NCBI GenBank assembly: GCA_001969505.1
Contig: LSSK01000496.1
Location: 1-64,000, forward strand
DNA from: Zancudomyces culisetae
Lineage: Eukaryota; Kickxellomycota; Harpellomycetes; Harpellales; Legeriomycetaceae
Direction: 5' to 3'
Length of the DNA: 64,000 nucleotides
Part shown: piece after piece, positions 1-11,749 of the stretch
How the letters are laid out: the number at the start of each line of letters is the position of its first letter
Numbering within the stretch: position 1 is the stretch's first letter
Notes under the pieces: generated by a model
What the model saw: only the letters and a program-made list of their open reading frames with translations
What the model was told of the DNA's origin: nothing
Database searches by the model: none
Program-made: the position numbers and the translations under genes

Positions 1-961
1 CACCTTCGCGCCAATTGCATTTCCAATACCTACTCAAACTTCAAAGTTTTAAAAACAATTTTAGTTGTAAATGCAATATGATCCGTAATAGTTGCGTTGA
101 TAGCAATTATCGAGATAAAGCCCCGAGGTTACACCATTTTTAGGCACATACAAATTATACGTAATCAGATATACAACCGAGTTGTATTGATATATGAATA
201 AACAGTGGTGATTTAAACTACACAAAGCAGCTTTTATTAAATAATGCCATTCACAACGAGTGTGATGTTTCCCAACTCGAGAATAGTGAATGTAAAAAAA
301 CTCATAAAGAATATTTTCTTGCTTTAAACATTTTTCTGTGGTTGTTATTCACTAAAATATTGGGTAAATATGATGAAAAGTCAAATAGTACTCTTGATGC
401 ACAATCTAAATCATATTTAGTGCTTATGATAAACAGAAAAGAAAAATGATAACGGCCGGAAATGGCATCTAAGTCACTACTTTACTATACCAAAAAAGAA
501 AACGAGAGTTTTGTAGTCAATTCAAGTAACAGAACAGGGATACTTAAAAATTCTTAAAGTTTACAGAGAAAAAAGAGTTTAGACATACAAAGGAGACCAT
601 CAAGCAATATACTGTGCTACCCAGAGATACCTTACATACTAGAAGAGGTGAAATGGACTAGATTTGTATTTTTAGCTAGTGATCCAACCAGATATATCAG
701 AAATATATACGCTTCTTGATCATGTTTTAAGTTGCTTTTGAAACTGTGCTCTTGATAAGCTTGAATAGAAATTCGAAGCATCGAAAAATCCTCGGTTATG
801 TACATCAGAGCAGATTTTATTAATAAGATGAAAACGATCCCCGATACAAGCATACAAAAAAGATCGATTTATAATTACCATACACATGCCGTATATGCTA
901 AACATGAAAAGAAGAAAACGATACATCCCAATATTTTGGTAAGAAAAAAAAAGCAAGAAGT

Positions 962-2023
962 CTACCAGATTGAATTCATTGCTCTTAGGGATAGTTCGAC
1001 ACCCAGGAAACATGCGGCATTTGCTGGGAAAGCACGAAGCATTGCTGGCCCAATACCCTTGAACAGAGCCTTTGGTCCCTCGTTTCTCACCAAGTCTACA
1101 AACACATCTCTCATTCCAGCATATTTACCTTGTGGAGCTGTCTGGAGCCGTGATTTCAGAACGTCTGGAGGCTATTTATGGAAGAAATTGGAATTGTCAT
1201 TATGTCTGTCCTGTATTAACTTTTTTAAAAAAAGGGAAATAAAAAGAGAATGGGATGAAATATATGATGTGGCATCATTGAAATTTAATCCAAACTTGTC
1301 TTCGTACATACAATAACTATATAGATAGAAAAAACTTACAATAGCTACAGCCCAGTTGGCTACGCCAGCAAGACCACCAGCAACAACGATAGCTAATGTG
1401 CTAATCTTTTCCTTGGGCGTTCCCTCAGGAATAAGCGCCTTTTTGACAAGTTCGTAACATCCAAAGTATGCAACACTTCCTGGTACGTCTCTGAGAAGGG
1501 TAAGAACAGTTCCTGTATAAAAACCACGAAATCCTGCTGTTCGATAAATATACTTGGCGGCATCTGTGGGGCCCTTGTAGCTAACACCACCCTGTCCAGA
1601 AACCTGTAGCAAACACTTTATGCGTTCCATTGGTGTCATCAGTATTGTGGTGGGTACTGCAGAAAATCCTCCAGCAAACAGAATCTGACCAGTGGTAAGT
1701 GTCGAATTCTCACCGTTTCCTGAAAATTTCACAGCTATCTTCTGGCCAAGATTATATCCCCAAAAGCATAGCGCGAATACTGGAGTGGCGCCAGCAAGTG
1801 GAGCAAACATTCCCCTGTATAAGCCGAGTACACCATCAGCCTTTATTGTTCGTGTGAGACACTCAAGTGCACTTTTATATTCTGAAGAGGTTTGCATACG
1901 AACCTTGGCCAAATCGAAGGGGTATCCTGCTGCAACCAGACTCATACCACCGAATCCTCCAGACAGGAATGATTTCAGGGCAGAGGTCTCTACAGCCTTC
2001 TTCTCGGTTTTTTGTGCCGACAT
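962..2023 (-). CDS. CRC1: Mitochondrial carnitine/acylcarnitine carrier (SLC25A20/CRC1 type)
   Basis: This inner-membrane antiporter exchanges acylcarnitines for carnitine and so feeds fatty-acid oxidation. There are two exons, 1340-2023 and 962-1171, joined across a 168-nt intron (GTAAGT donor, ATAG acceptor). The spliced product is 297 residues, normal for the family. Three mitochondrial-carrier repeats are visible: [10 protein letters not shown] near residue 35, a second P-x-[DE] repeat at [11 protein letters not shown], and a third spanning the splice as [15 protein letters not shown], which is the acylcarnitine-carrier form. The N-terminus is short with no cleavable presequence, as usual. 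The start is the only in-frame ATG before repeat 1. The identity is secure at subfamily level. Paired with the thiolase at 53.6-54.9 kb it points to active beta-oxidation. Confidence 0.9.
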
Positions 2024-2157
2024 TCTTATCTATGAGATTGATTTGTTTTGATGTGTGAAACTATGCTACAAAAGAAATTTGAATCTAAAGGCTTTGTTAT
2101 TGCGCTTTTATACACTGGATATTACTAAGAAATCCTGGAATATTTGAAGCTGGAGCG

Positions 2158-2260
2158 TTTTTGGGCATCACTGTTCTTTTATTTTCATTTTCATTTTCAT
2201 TTTTGCTTTTGCTTTTGGTTTTGGTTTTGGATTTGCTTTTATTTTGAATTTTATTTTTAC
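2158..2260. repeat. Pyrimidine-rich short tandem repeat
   Basis: The + strand carries a run of TTTTCA-type hexamers passing into TTTTGC and TTTTGG hexamers. Read on the - strand this gives an open frame of alternating Lys/Ser/Thr/Asn/Glu with no domain. I read it as a simple-sequence tract upstream of the carrier gene rather than a protein. Confidence 0.6.
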
Positions 2261-3143
2261 CAAATAGCTTTGGTTTATCCAATGCTTGGAAATTGATAGT
2301 TCTTGTTCCATGCCCCTAAACGATTGGAATCGGTATACGCAATTTAAAAGCTGCAGCTTGTTACCTAATTCAGAAAGTCATTCACTTTGAAAATGGCGAA
2401 ACTATTCGTATCTCAAATGATAAAACCAGAACCTCTTGCGCGGAGGCCAACTATCTTTATCAAATAATTTTTTTACAGAAAAAATCAATTGGACCGATTG
2501 CGACTTTGGTTGAGGATGACCCCTTTTATTCGTTTGATAGTAGAATATGCTAGTTACAAAATGTCTATGAAAGTTGAAAAAAGAGGAGGAGGGGGAGGGG
2601 AAGAATTATTTCATAATCTCACAAATGGGCTACGAGTTTTTGTGAAAACAAAAAACAGAGATATTGTTTTATTTGAAATGGCATAGTGTTTTTATCTTTT
2701 TCCAAATATCAACAAAGGGTTATTTGGATTTGGTGGATACGTAAAACAGCTTTATTTCTTTTCAGCATGTGAAAATTAAATTTACGATTTTAGAAAACAT
2801 AATGAGGAAAAATGGGCAATCGAATATATCAACATTGGGATGCAAATGTACAAATATCTACAAAGTAGTCATATTGGCTGATCTATTCTAGTTTTGTTGG
2901 TACATTTGTAATTTTCTGGATGGAGTAAATATGTTTATAGTAACCCCCAGTATATAGCAACACACTGCTTTTCGGGGGCTCATACAAAGTGACAGATATC
3001 GCGTAACTATATAGCTACGGTTGCACAATATTTTTTAACCAAAAAGGATGATTTCTCTTTTATTTTACTGCCTAAGAGTTTTGTTATAAACATCCAGCAT
3101 AAATGTACAGAAAAGGGGGTGATAATGAAAAAGAGGGTGCTGG
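2261..3143. other. Spacer between carrier promoter and ORC4 3' end
   Basis: No secure gene. A 65-codon + frame near 2489-2686 holds a glycine run coded by a purine tract. A C5...G5 inverted pair lies near 2945-2980. Neither is convincing as a gene. Confidence 0.4.
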
Positions 3144-5552
3144 CTATTCAGCAAACCACCGTCTTATGGGTGCTGATAGATCAGCTCTCTTTTTTGCGGC
3201 GGCAGATAGGGTCCCTGTGTCAATCAAAAGCCTCATCATTTGAAATTCTCTCATTTCAAACGTGGAATCGAAGGATTTTTTTGTCACAGATGAGCGTGAT
3301 CCGGCGTAAGACTTTCCACCAGTAAAACACATAAGCTCAGCCTGGATTAGCTGTTCAAATGCCTTCAAAGCAACTGATTTTTTACATATTTTCAATGATC
3401 CACCCGATGTGGATGATGAGGTAAAATACTTGTTAATAAGGTTTTTATACTCATTATATATCATTTCAAAGTTGAAACATTGATAACCCGTGTTCGTGAG
3501 TGATACCATTGCTATGAGAAGATGAAATTCTAGCAGAGAAACACCTAGTGTAGTTTTTTAGTTCAAATTTTTGACGTAAATGGAGGTATTTTGAGAGTTG
3601 CGACTTTGAAAAATCTTGGTAGACATTACCATATTTTCAAACCTGGGTGTTTAAGAAAATGTGGAGGTAAGAATAATAAATAAGTAGTAGGGCAAAGGGT
3701 GGAATATTGCAGCTAAATATTAAATAAATACCTTTTAAAATGTTTGATTTCGAATCTTCACTAAATATGGTTGCATATTTCTCAAGTATCTGGAGTGAAG
3801 GGAAAGGTGATTCAACATTCAGTTCAATTATGGCACCAGACTAAAGTTTTAGGTTTAACCAGATTAGCAACGCTGTGAAAATGAATCAATCGTTTCAACA
3901 AGATTGTAAAATGAAAATATCGCGAACTTACCAATATTCGATACAGCAAGCGTATATCTTTGTTATACTCAAATATCGAGGTAATTACTTCAGAAAATTT
4001 TGAGTTATATATCAGAGTCTATAATTGAAAATAATTGCTAGTGAAATAAGCATACTTGTACAGTGGGTATCACAAAGTGTTTAAGTAAGCGAATAACCAA
4101 TACACATCATTACCTTACAGGAGTCGTTAAATTTCTTTGCAAACTCGGATGAAACGCTTGCAGCCGCCGGAATAAAAAGCGACTTTAATGTAAGTTCCAA
4201 AAATTGCTCGATTGATGAAAGCAATGGGACTAGAATCTGACGATGTGAAAACCTCGATTTAACACGTTTCTCAAGCATATCCATCACGTTCTACTTGGGT
4301 TACGATTTAATCGTGAACTCATGTTTCAGAAATAAAATGAACCAAACGGAATGAAGCTAAACATTCATAGATAGTATAGCGAACGGCAAAGATACATGCT
4401 ATAAAAAAAACCAGCATCACTTACCATTCTGCGAGTTAGACCAACTACTGCAATAGGCGCTTGTCGGCTCTGGGCAATGTCAAACAGCGTGTATAGAAGT
4501 AGCTGTCTCGGCTGCATTGCAAAAATCTCAAAATCCTCTAGAATAAATATCACTGGCGTAGAGCCTCTGTCCCCACTTTGAAAAAGCTCTACTATTAACG
4601 TCATCCATTCTGCTGCAGATTTCTATATCAATTTTATCAGGTAATCACTAAAATGAGCATCAAGTTTCTCTAGTAGAATTCATAGCTTGTTTGAGTATGT
4701 GAGTATATTGTATTTTGACTAAAGGCTTCAAAGAAAATTAGATTATAAAGAATTACATTGGCAACTTCATCTACACCAATTCCATGACATAGTTGTAAGG
4801 CAATGCTTTTAAGTGCAAGTCTATCATTATAATTTATGCTTCCAGACAGCTTTATGGTTATGAACCTTTTTTCACTATCGCCAATTTTGCCATTGTGGCC
4901 GTTGTACTGAGCCTCCAGACTATTTAGCGCCTTGGAGACCAGCTATTTTATATTTAGTAACAGAAACGTGTTTATACAATGCAAGTGTTAATTCGAAAAA
5001 GCTCACAGATCTACAAATACAGGTAAATACATCAACGCTTGACTGAGCACACCAGCTGTACGCAGGAAGCTGACACTGTAAACTATAAGTCAAAATAAAA
5101 GGCAAAGCTTACTGTAGACTTTCCCGCACTCCGTGGCCCTACGAGCAACAAGGAATTGCTTTCTCCGGTCGTGATCGTTTTTTCAAGTGTATTATACAGG
5201 TTGCTATTTGTTATCATTTGTATGACTTTTGTAGATGCGAACACTAATCCAGAGACTTTTTAAACATGTCCTTTTAAATGCATATAATAACATCGATGGT
5301 GTATAAGTATTAGTAAAAAAAATAAACTAAAATTTCGCAATTGCAAAAAATGAAGATTGGAGTACAGAAGCGATGAATAGCATAGACACTTTGTATTTAG
5401 GCATGTTTATTTACTCACTTGAACTGTTTATCGAGCCCTACTAACTGTGGATCCTTTTCTTTGCCATATAGTCTTTCTAGAATTATATTTTTCACTCGCT
5501 CTATCTCCAAAACTGTCTCTGTTTCAATCGAATTTCTTTTTCGTTTTGTCAT
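3144..5552 (-). CDS. ORC4: Origin recognition complex subunit 4
   Basis: ORC4 is an AAA+ subunit of the origin recognition complex and works in the nucleus. Eight exons close in frame: 5419-5552, 5113-5203, 4757-4942, 4425-4622, 4114-4290, 3932-4018, 3732-3840 and 3144-3544. The product is 460 residues (human 436). Seen in order: an N-terminal helix ending at LDKQF; TGESNSLLLVGPRSAGKST (Walker A); the Walker B region FILEDFEIFA; DIAQSRQAPIAVVGLTRRM (sensor I); LEKRVKSRFSHRQI, a nearly invariant ORC4 signature; and a winged-helix C-terminus (CFNFEMIYNEYKN, MMRLLIDTGTL). The Walker B acidic pair is E-D, not the usual D-E. The second exon is placed by homology, because an upstream in-frame AG would break the frame. 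Confidence 0.93.
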
Positions 5553-6567
5553 TTTTCAGTTAATATTTGCTGCCTTATGATTTTCAGTTAATTTGTATGT
5601 GTAATAACAAAAGCTTTTCTAATTTTTTTTTACTCTTCTTCACAATATATATTGTGTATAAGTACTTTTGTCAAGCGTTGTACAGTTGAATGGATATCAA
5701 TTTTTCATTATTAATGTATAGCATAATTGGTAGTTGTCAAGGTCAATATTTACATTATTGATTGAGCTTAGATGTAAACAAAATTATCCAATAAAACTCA
5801 ATTTCCAATTTTGTTTGGTGTCCAAACGCTGATTCTCGGTTGCAGGCTAAAACTTTTACTTGGCTCTTTTTGTCAGCCTGAATCATCAGAGTAAGAATAC
5901 TAATACCAACAGCTAGATTTCTGACCCTTATAATAGCAGCTATCTAGAAAGTTGTTTAGAATACAGGCTGGTACTGGGGGGTTATGAAAGCACACACTCT
6001 CGCATAAAAATAAATAATAAAAAAACTACGAAAAAAGCATATTACAGCCACTCCCTTTTATAGTTGATATAAAACAGGTTTGACTCTTTTTTTTAGACCT
6101 AATCTTAGATCGCAGTTATGTCCAGAGAAAAAGCGTAAGAGCCAAATTAAGTGCATACTTTTTTTCATTTTAGCTGCTATGCAATTATCTTTGTTTGAGG
6201 AAGTGGAAAAAAAGAATTTTCACATTAATTTAGTCCAACACATCAAAAAAAAATTTATGGTTTTTACTGGGCTCTACTTTTCCACTCCCCACAATTGCTT
6301 GTGCCAGTATCACTATTTGGGTCTGCATTAGTACTAGGTTTGATATCATTTTATTCAGTGGAAAAATGGTTCGGTTTGCCATAGATTTTTGGTGCTATTT
6401 TCATTTTACGCTTTTTTTACCACATTCTCTAAACATAACGATGTGCATCTAATTTTTAGGGTACTTAAAACGAGTATACGGTTTTGATTTAAAATTTCTG
6501 GAAATATATACTAATTTCTATTCTGCAAGCAGTCAGCAAGCCTTGGATAAAATACACCTTTGTAAAA
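5553..6567. other. Divergent spacer ORC4/GCSH with a possible small spliced gene
   Basis: This holds the divergent promoters of ORC4 (-) and GCSH (+). Two + strand segments, about 6099-6138 and 6174-6331, are flanked by good splice signals: a T-rich AG before 6099, GTAAGA after the first, and TTTTTCATTTTAG before the second. They join in frame as ...LRSQLCPEKK then PAMQLSLFEEVEKK. No start exon was found and I do not recognise the product. Confidence 0.3.
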
Positions 6568-7417
6568 ATGTCATTGAGAATTTTGTCAAGAAACTTCCTT
6601 CGTTCAAAGACAGTCCCCCTTACTGCCTTTAGATTCTACTCAGCAGGTATTTAGCCATTAATAGTTGTATTCGCCTGATTTTTGGTAGAGTATACCCGCT
6701 TGTTCCGTTTATTTTTTTGTGCTGAATGGGTACATACTCTTGATGCTAGGATTTATATAATCTTTTTTCACTCTAAAATTTAATAGAAAAAAGGTACGCA
6801 GCCACCCACGAATGGGTCCAGATTGAGAATGGAGTAGGAACTATTGGAATCTCAGAGCACGCAGCCCAGTCTCTTGGGGACGTGGTGTATGTCGAGGGTT
6901 CTGAGCCAGGAGAATCGATTGAAGCTGGTGGTAGGTTTACCTGTACTTTTTTTGCATGTACCTCATATTCGTTTTGTTTAGTTTGGTTTTTTTATTTGCA
7001 CGCTGATTCATTTAACAATTTCCGCTTTGCCAAACAAAGAACTGATGATTAAGCAAATTAATAACAGCGGTGAATATCAAATAATATAGAGCCATGTGGT
7101 ACAGTGGAGAGTGTAAAGGCCGCTAGTGACATAATTGCTCCCATAAGCGGTGAAGTACTTTCAGTAAACTCCGACGTGACCGCAAAGCCAAATCTTATTA
7201 ACAAGAGTCCTGAAGGACAAGGTATGATACTCCTCCCCCTCTTTTTTTAATCAAAAATCATTATATTTGCTCAACGTTTTATATATTAATATCAACATTT
7301 CTACATAATTTAGGTTGGGTATTGAAGGTGCAAATATCTGCTGAGGCTGAAGAGGAATTCAAAAACCTGATGGATCTGGAAACCTACAAGTCCAAGCTTG
7401 AAGATCTGGACCACTAG
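6568..7417 (+). CDS. GCV3: Glycine cleavage system H protein, mitochondrial
   Basis: The lipoyl carrier of the glycine decarboxylase complex shuttles the aminomethyl group between the P, T and L proteins in the mitochondrial matrix. Four exons (6568-6646, 6787-6930, 7090-7221, 7314-7417) give 152 residues. The N-terminus (MSLRILSRNFLRSKTV) is a basic presequence, and the mature start is near KRYAATHEWVQ. The core shows GTIGISEHAAQSLGDVVYV and the lipoylation site TVESVKAASDI, whose Lys takes the lipoate. NKSPEGQGW and SAEAEEEFKNLMD follow, as in all H proteins. All three introns are phase 1, each splitting a codon that begins with G. The gene converges on AOS1 across a 319-bp spacer. Confidence 0.95.
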
Positions 7418-7736
7418 TTGGGTTCTATTAGCACAAACTTTTGTTTTTTTTTACTAAACAACGTAATTATATGCATGCTGCCGATTTTTATTTTTTGAAC
7501 TTCGTTCTTTCCATAAATAGGTATATATGCTGTTTATTAATCTATTCATTAAAGTCTTTGTCACAAGAGTATGTCGATAAATCAGTCAGAATATACTTAT
7601 ATACAGCAAGAAGTGGATATATGAAGTTTCGGGTTTCACTCCTAAATTGCAGCAAAAGTGCTCTACAAACTACACATACATTTGAGTGGATACTAAATTA
7701 TTTTAGACTCTTATGCTCGATCAAAGTGGTATAGGC

Positions 7737-9477
7737 TCATTTTAGACTAACCACCAACATTTCTGGCTCAAGAGCATCTAAGACTATCCAGTTTGAGATC
7801 GGACGTGACTTTCCTGATATGATTTTTATGATTTCTTGGGCTAGAATTCCACCAAGAACGAATTCTGCTGGAGGAAAGCGTATTTGGATGTTTGGTATAC
7901 AGGACCTACGTATACGTGTACACATCTCAAGTAAAATTTTTGCTATGTATGAGGGCTTTAACAACAGAAAAAAAAGCACCGAATAAGCTCATCTGCTCGT
8001 CAAGTGGTAAATTTATCACGTTAAATACTTTTTACTAATATAGGTCGCTTTACCTCAACATATTTTCGGGAATAAATGATGCGGCGATCTCGTGGTGTTC
8101 CAGTAAACTATCAACATTGGATAAAAGCATCTCGACGTCGTCCTCACTAAGCTCTTTCGCATACTCTACACCTGATTTCAATAAGCCTATTAAACAGAAA
8201 TACTCAGTTAGTATACAATTGCGCCGTAAGCATATCCTGATATTCCAACAGGTATCGCTACACCAAAGATAATAAAAAGCAAATTGAATGTTTTGTTTCT
8301 AGATGTACCTAGTATAATGAAGTATGCTGGAAGGATAACGCTTTTCATCCTTTTAAGTGTCACAGATTTGATTTTCTTTTTGAGAGATACATCCAATGGA
8401 ACATAGTTTTCACAGCATTCTTCGATTACTCTTATCTCCTCATCCGGATTGTTTGGATTTTTACGAGTTATATCTCTATAGCGCGCGCAATAGCAAAAAA
8501 TGCAAGTAAAAATAGCAAGATCAATCGAAACACAGAAGTATGTACGATGTATACATATGACATAGTTAACATCTTACAACTTATATTCATGATCCAGCAA
8601 GTCTGCAAATACATATCCATACATTCCATATAACCCTGCGCACATATATTTGACACCCGCTTTTCTACATTCAGCATTTAGGATTTCCTACGTATTTATT
8701 CGTGCGTTTGTTATACCAAAAATTGAACTAGAAACTAGAGAGTAGAAAACAAGTCTTTATACGTGATTTTTGCTGTTTTTAAAAGCTATTTAAAAAATGA
8801 TTCGTACCATTTTATTGATATCCGCATTACAAAACAAGACCAAGTCGAAGTTTTTAAAATAAGTTGCATCAAATTCGTGTCTAGCTTCATGAGTTAGTTT
8901 AACGGACGGGTTGAACTGCTTGAGTTCCTTTAAGATTGATTCGTCTTTCTATTATTACATTTTTGGGTTTTATCGCTGCTAACACCGTTATTGTCATTCT
9001 TATTAATTTTAAATTTAACAAATCTTTTGAATTGAATTTAATTTTCAATATTTAAGAATGAAAATCCAAAAAAAGGTATTATATCAGATAAATAGTTAAC
9101 AAAACGTACTCGCATGTTCAAATGAGAATCGTTCAAAATATACAAAGATTCCAAGTCAGCTTCACTAACAATATCCTCATCTATTACTTTAATTTCTCCG
9201 ATTCCTCCTAATACCAGATTTTTCAGAGTTTCCAAAACAAATCCTGAAACACCGATTGCAAGTACTGATGCACTCGATAACCTAATAAATCACACAAACA
9301 TTCACTCATAACGGAAACGCCATCGTAGTAACTATACTAAAAGCATTTATGACCTGTATGACAGTATAATAATCGAGAATGACAGCGGTAAAAATCTTAC
9401 CTTTGTTGGCCCTCTAATCCCCAGACTCTAATTTGTCTGTCATATCTGCTTATATCCTCAGTACTCACTCTCTCCAT
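7737..9477 (-). CDS. AOS1: SUMO-activating enzyme subunit 1 (AOS1/SAE1-like)
   Basis: This is the small half of the heterodimeric E1 that adenylates SUMO with UBA2. Six exons resolve cleanly: 9401-9477, 9110-9281, 8808-8948, 8578-8687, 8309-8475 and 8054-8186. A last exon runs to the stop at 7737. Motifs: SRYDRQIRVWGLEGQQR at the N-terminus, a Rossmann strand VLAIGVSGF, IDEDIV, the middle KAGVKYMCAGLYGMYGYVF, and the C-terminal EFVLGGILAQEIIK typical of SAE1. Estimated length is about 345 residues, matching human SAE1 (346) and much shorter than NAE1. The junction between exon 6 and the last exon does not close in frame with the obvious AGs. An 8-nt micro-exon near 7981-7988 would fix it but is unproven. 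Confidence 0.82.
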
Positions 9478-10248
9478 CTGCTTGAATTAGTTGTTTTTTT
9501 GTGCTTTGTGATATCTTGTGAACTGCTTTTTTTAAAAATTAAATGCTTAATAATTTATTCTCGTTTTCTAATTGCACAATCACAAAATTTCGCGCTGATG
9601 TAAACATTGCTGTGTTCGTTGTTTGCTATAGATTAAGCCAATGGTTTGATTTAGTTTGGATACTTGGTAATTCGATCCGAAAATCCTTGACCCCTCTAAT
9701 TTTCACAAATAAAAACATGCCAATAGGCAAAAGCTATGCGGGTTCAAGTAACGAGTTCACCAAACCCGGGAAACTCCATTCAAATTTAAATAGTGTTTTT
9801 GAGTACTCAAATCACTCTTCTTAAGCTGTGAGCTAGTGAAATCATATATCGGTAATATTTCAAGGTATCCACTGCATTTTGCGATTAATTTGTGGTTACT
9901 TTTAGCAAGCGAAAGCGCGTTTACAAACTAAAATTTCAGGAGTACCATTTGCCTGTGTGCAATAACAGCATTCAACTCATAGCCACAATAACGGTGAACC
10001 TGACCATAATGTGTTGCTATGGTTGGTGAGTTATTGAACTAAAGATGGGCTTGTGTTTTAGTGGGTAGCTTTGTTTGTACAAGGCCATTACAGCGACCCA
10101 TTTGTCTGAATTTTTATTTAAAAAATTATGAAAAATACCCTTTATGACTAGCTTTAGCGATATCAAAATATCACTTTATCCTATACGTTTGGTGTACCCA
10201 TTTACAATAAAAATCAATCAAAATCCACAGAAAAAAGTATAAAAAAAA
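9478..10248. other. Divergent promoter region AOS1 / aminotransferase
   Basis: Head-to-head spacer of about 770 bp. A 93-codon + frame begins at 9543, but it has no domain and atypical composition. No RNA gene was recognised. Confidence 0.45.
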
Positions 10249-11563
10249 ATGTCTAAAGGTAACGAGCAGGTGTGGGATAAGAAAATCCAGCAATATCACG
10301 GAGGTCAGGAATGGAAGTTTCTAAAGAATTTTGTGGAAGATTTCAGCGTAACTACCAATGGTCTAGGTGCGCCAGTAAGCGCGATGGAGGCCGCTAAGAA
10401 CGCTGTAAGTTCTGTTTTAGTTAGCACATTTCTTTTTCTATTTGTAATGCTAACTAACTGGTTATTTGCATGCCGAGTATTTATGAAGTATGATAATTTC
10501 GATTCTGGCAACAAATTTTGATGGAGGGTCATTATAATGTGCAGAAGGAATGATTGTAGCACTTGTAAACCATTTCAATTAGGAAAAGTAATATAATTAA
10601 ATGCTATTAAAATAGGTGATAGAATGTACGCATTATCCTCCAGCTAATCAAGAACCTGCAAAATCATCCCTAGCCAAATTCTTATGGCCTGAGACATGGG
10701 AAGAAGATAACGACAGGTTGTTACTGGGAAATGGGGCGAGCGAGCTAATAGATCTTATTATGCGTTTGGCACCAAAGGGAACCTGGAAAGCCGGGCCATT
10801 TGCTGCACAGTACAAAGAATATGAGCGGTCAGCCACAAATAACGGGTATACTATTATTGATAGTGGAGAAAACGACACTAAAGCGAATGTTTCTTGTTTG
10901 GTAAATCCCTGCAATCCCACAGGTGATTATATGGAGGTTGACGAGGTTCTAGAGTGGATTTTAAACAACGTAACCAGCGGTGGGTTTGCAATAATTGACG
11001 AATCGATGCAGCCTTGGCACTCCAAAGATTTTAGGAATCACTCACTTTGCTTCCACAAAGAAAAGATCCAACGTTTATTTTCAGAAATGAGCATTTCAGT
11101 TTATGTAATTCACTCGTGGACAAAGCTATGGAGTTGTACGGGCCTTAGGCTCGGGTCAATTGTATGTCCAAACACAAGTGCGGCTATGGAACTGAAAAAA
11201 ATACAGGTTCCATGGTCTGTTAATCTCCCCGCTTTGGCATTTTTAGATGCCGCCACAAGGGACGTTGATTATTTGAACCGCACATGGGAAGTAACGCCAA
11301 AGTGGAGAAAGAACACCGTGGAGTTGTTGAATAAACACTTTCCAAAGTGGAGTTGCCATGGAAAAGAGTTTTTGTCCTGGGTTTGGGTTGATACAGGATC
11401 GACTGAGGTTGCAACTCGTGCTGTTGATATTGCAAAATCGGCTGGAGTACCAGTACGCAGCGGGGTTCATGGATACAAAATGCCCACCTTTATTAGATTA
11501 GCTGTGCGTAGCGAAGAAAAATTCAAGATATTGTTGGATGCTTGGGTTGCATCTGGGATGTGA
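10249..11563 (+). CDS. PLP-dependent aminotransferase, HisC/CobD-like (fold type I)
   Basis: A class I/II aminotransferase-fold enzyme of 367 residues from two exons, 10249-10404 and 10616-11563 (phase 0 intron, 211 nt). Seen: LLLGNGASELIDLIMRLAP (cofactor-phosphate loop), CLVNPCNPTGDY (Asn stacking on PLP), FAIIDESMQPW (Asp to the pyridine nitrogen), HSWTKLWSCTGLRLGS (Schiff-base Lys in S-x-T-K followed by G-L-R) and FIRLAVR (substrate carboxylate Arg). This layout is closest to histidinol-phosphate aminotransferase and threonine-phosphate decarboxylase relatives. It is too divergent to call the histidine-pathway enzyme. There is no targeting sequence, so it is probably cytosolic. The substrate is unknown. 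Confidence 0.8.
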
Positions 11564-11749
11564 TTTTTTTATTTGGGTATTGCTTCTGTTTGGAATGGCT
11601 CGTTTTTATGTGTATTTGTCATAATGCGGCATAAAGTATTGCGTTTTTAGTGTTTTTTATTTATTTTACCACCAAATAAAATAGAACAAAATAATATAAA
11701 ATAAATATGGGATAAACAAAACCAAAGTCAAGGATATCAGTCTATTGCT

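Noticed and set aside
2489-2686. 65-codon + frame with poly-Gly and hydrophobic start
   Set aside because: The glycine run comes from a purine simple-sequence tract, the first codon is not ATG, and no splice-consistent partner was found.
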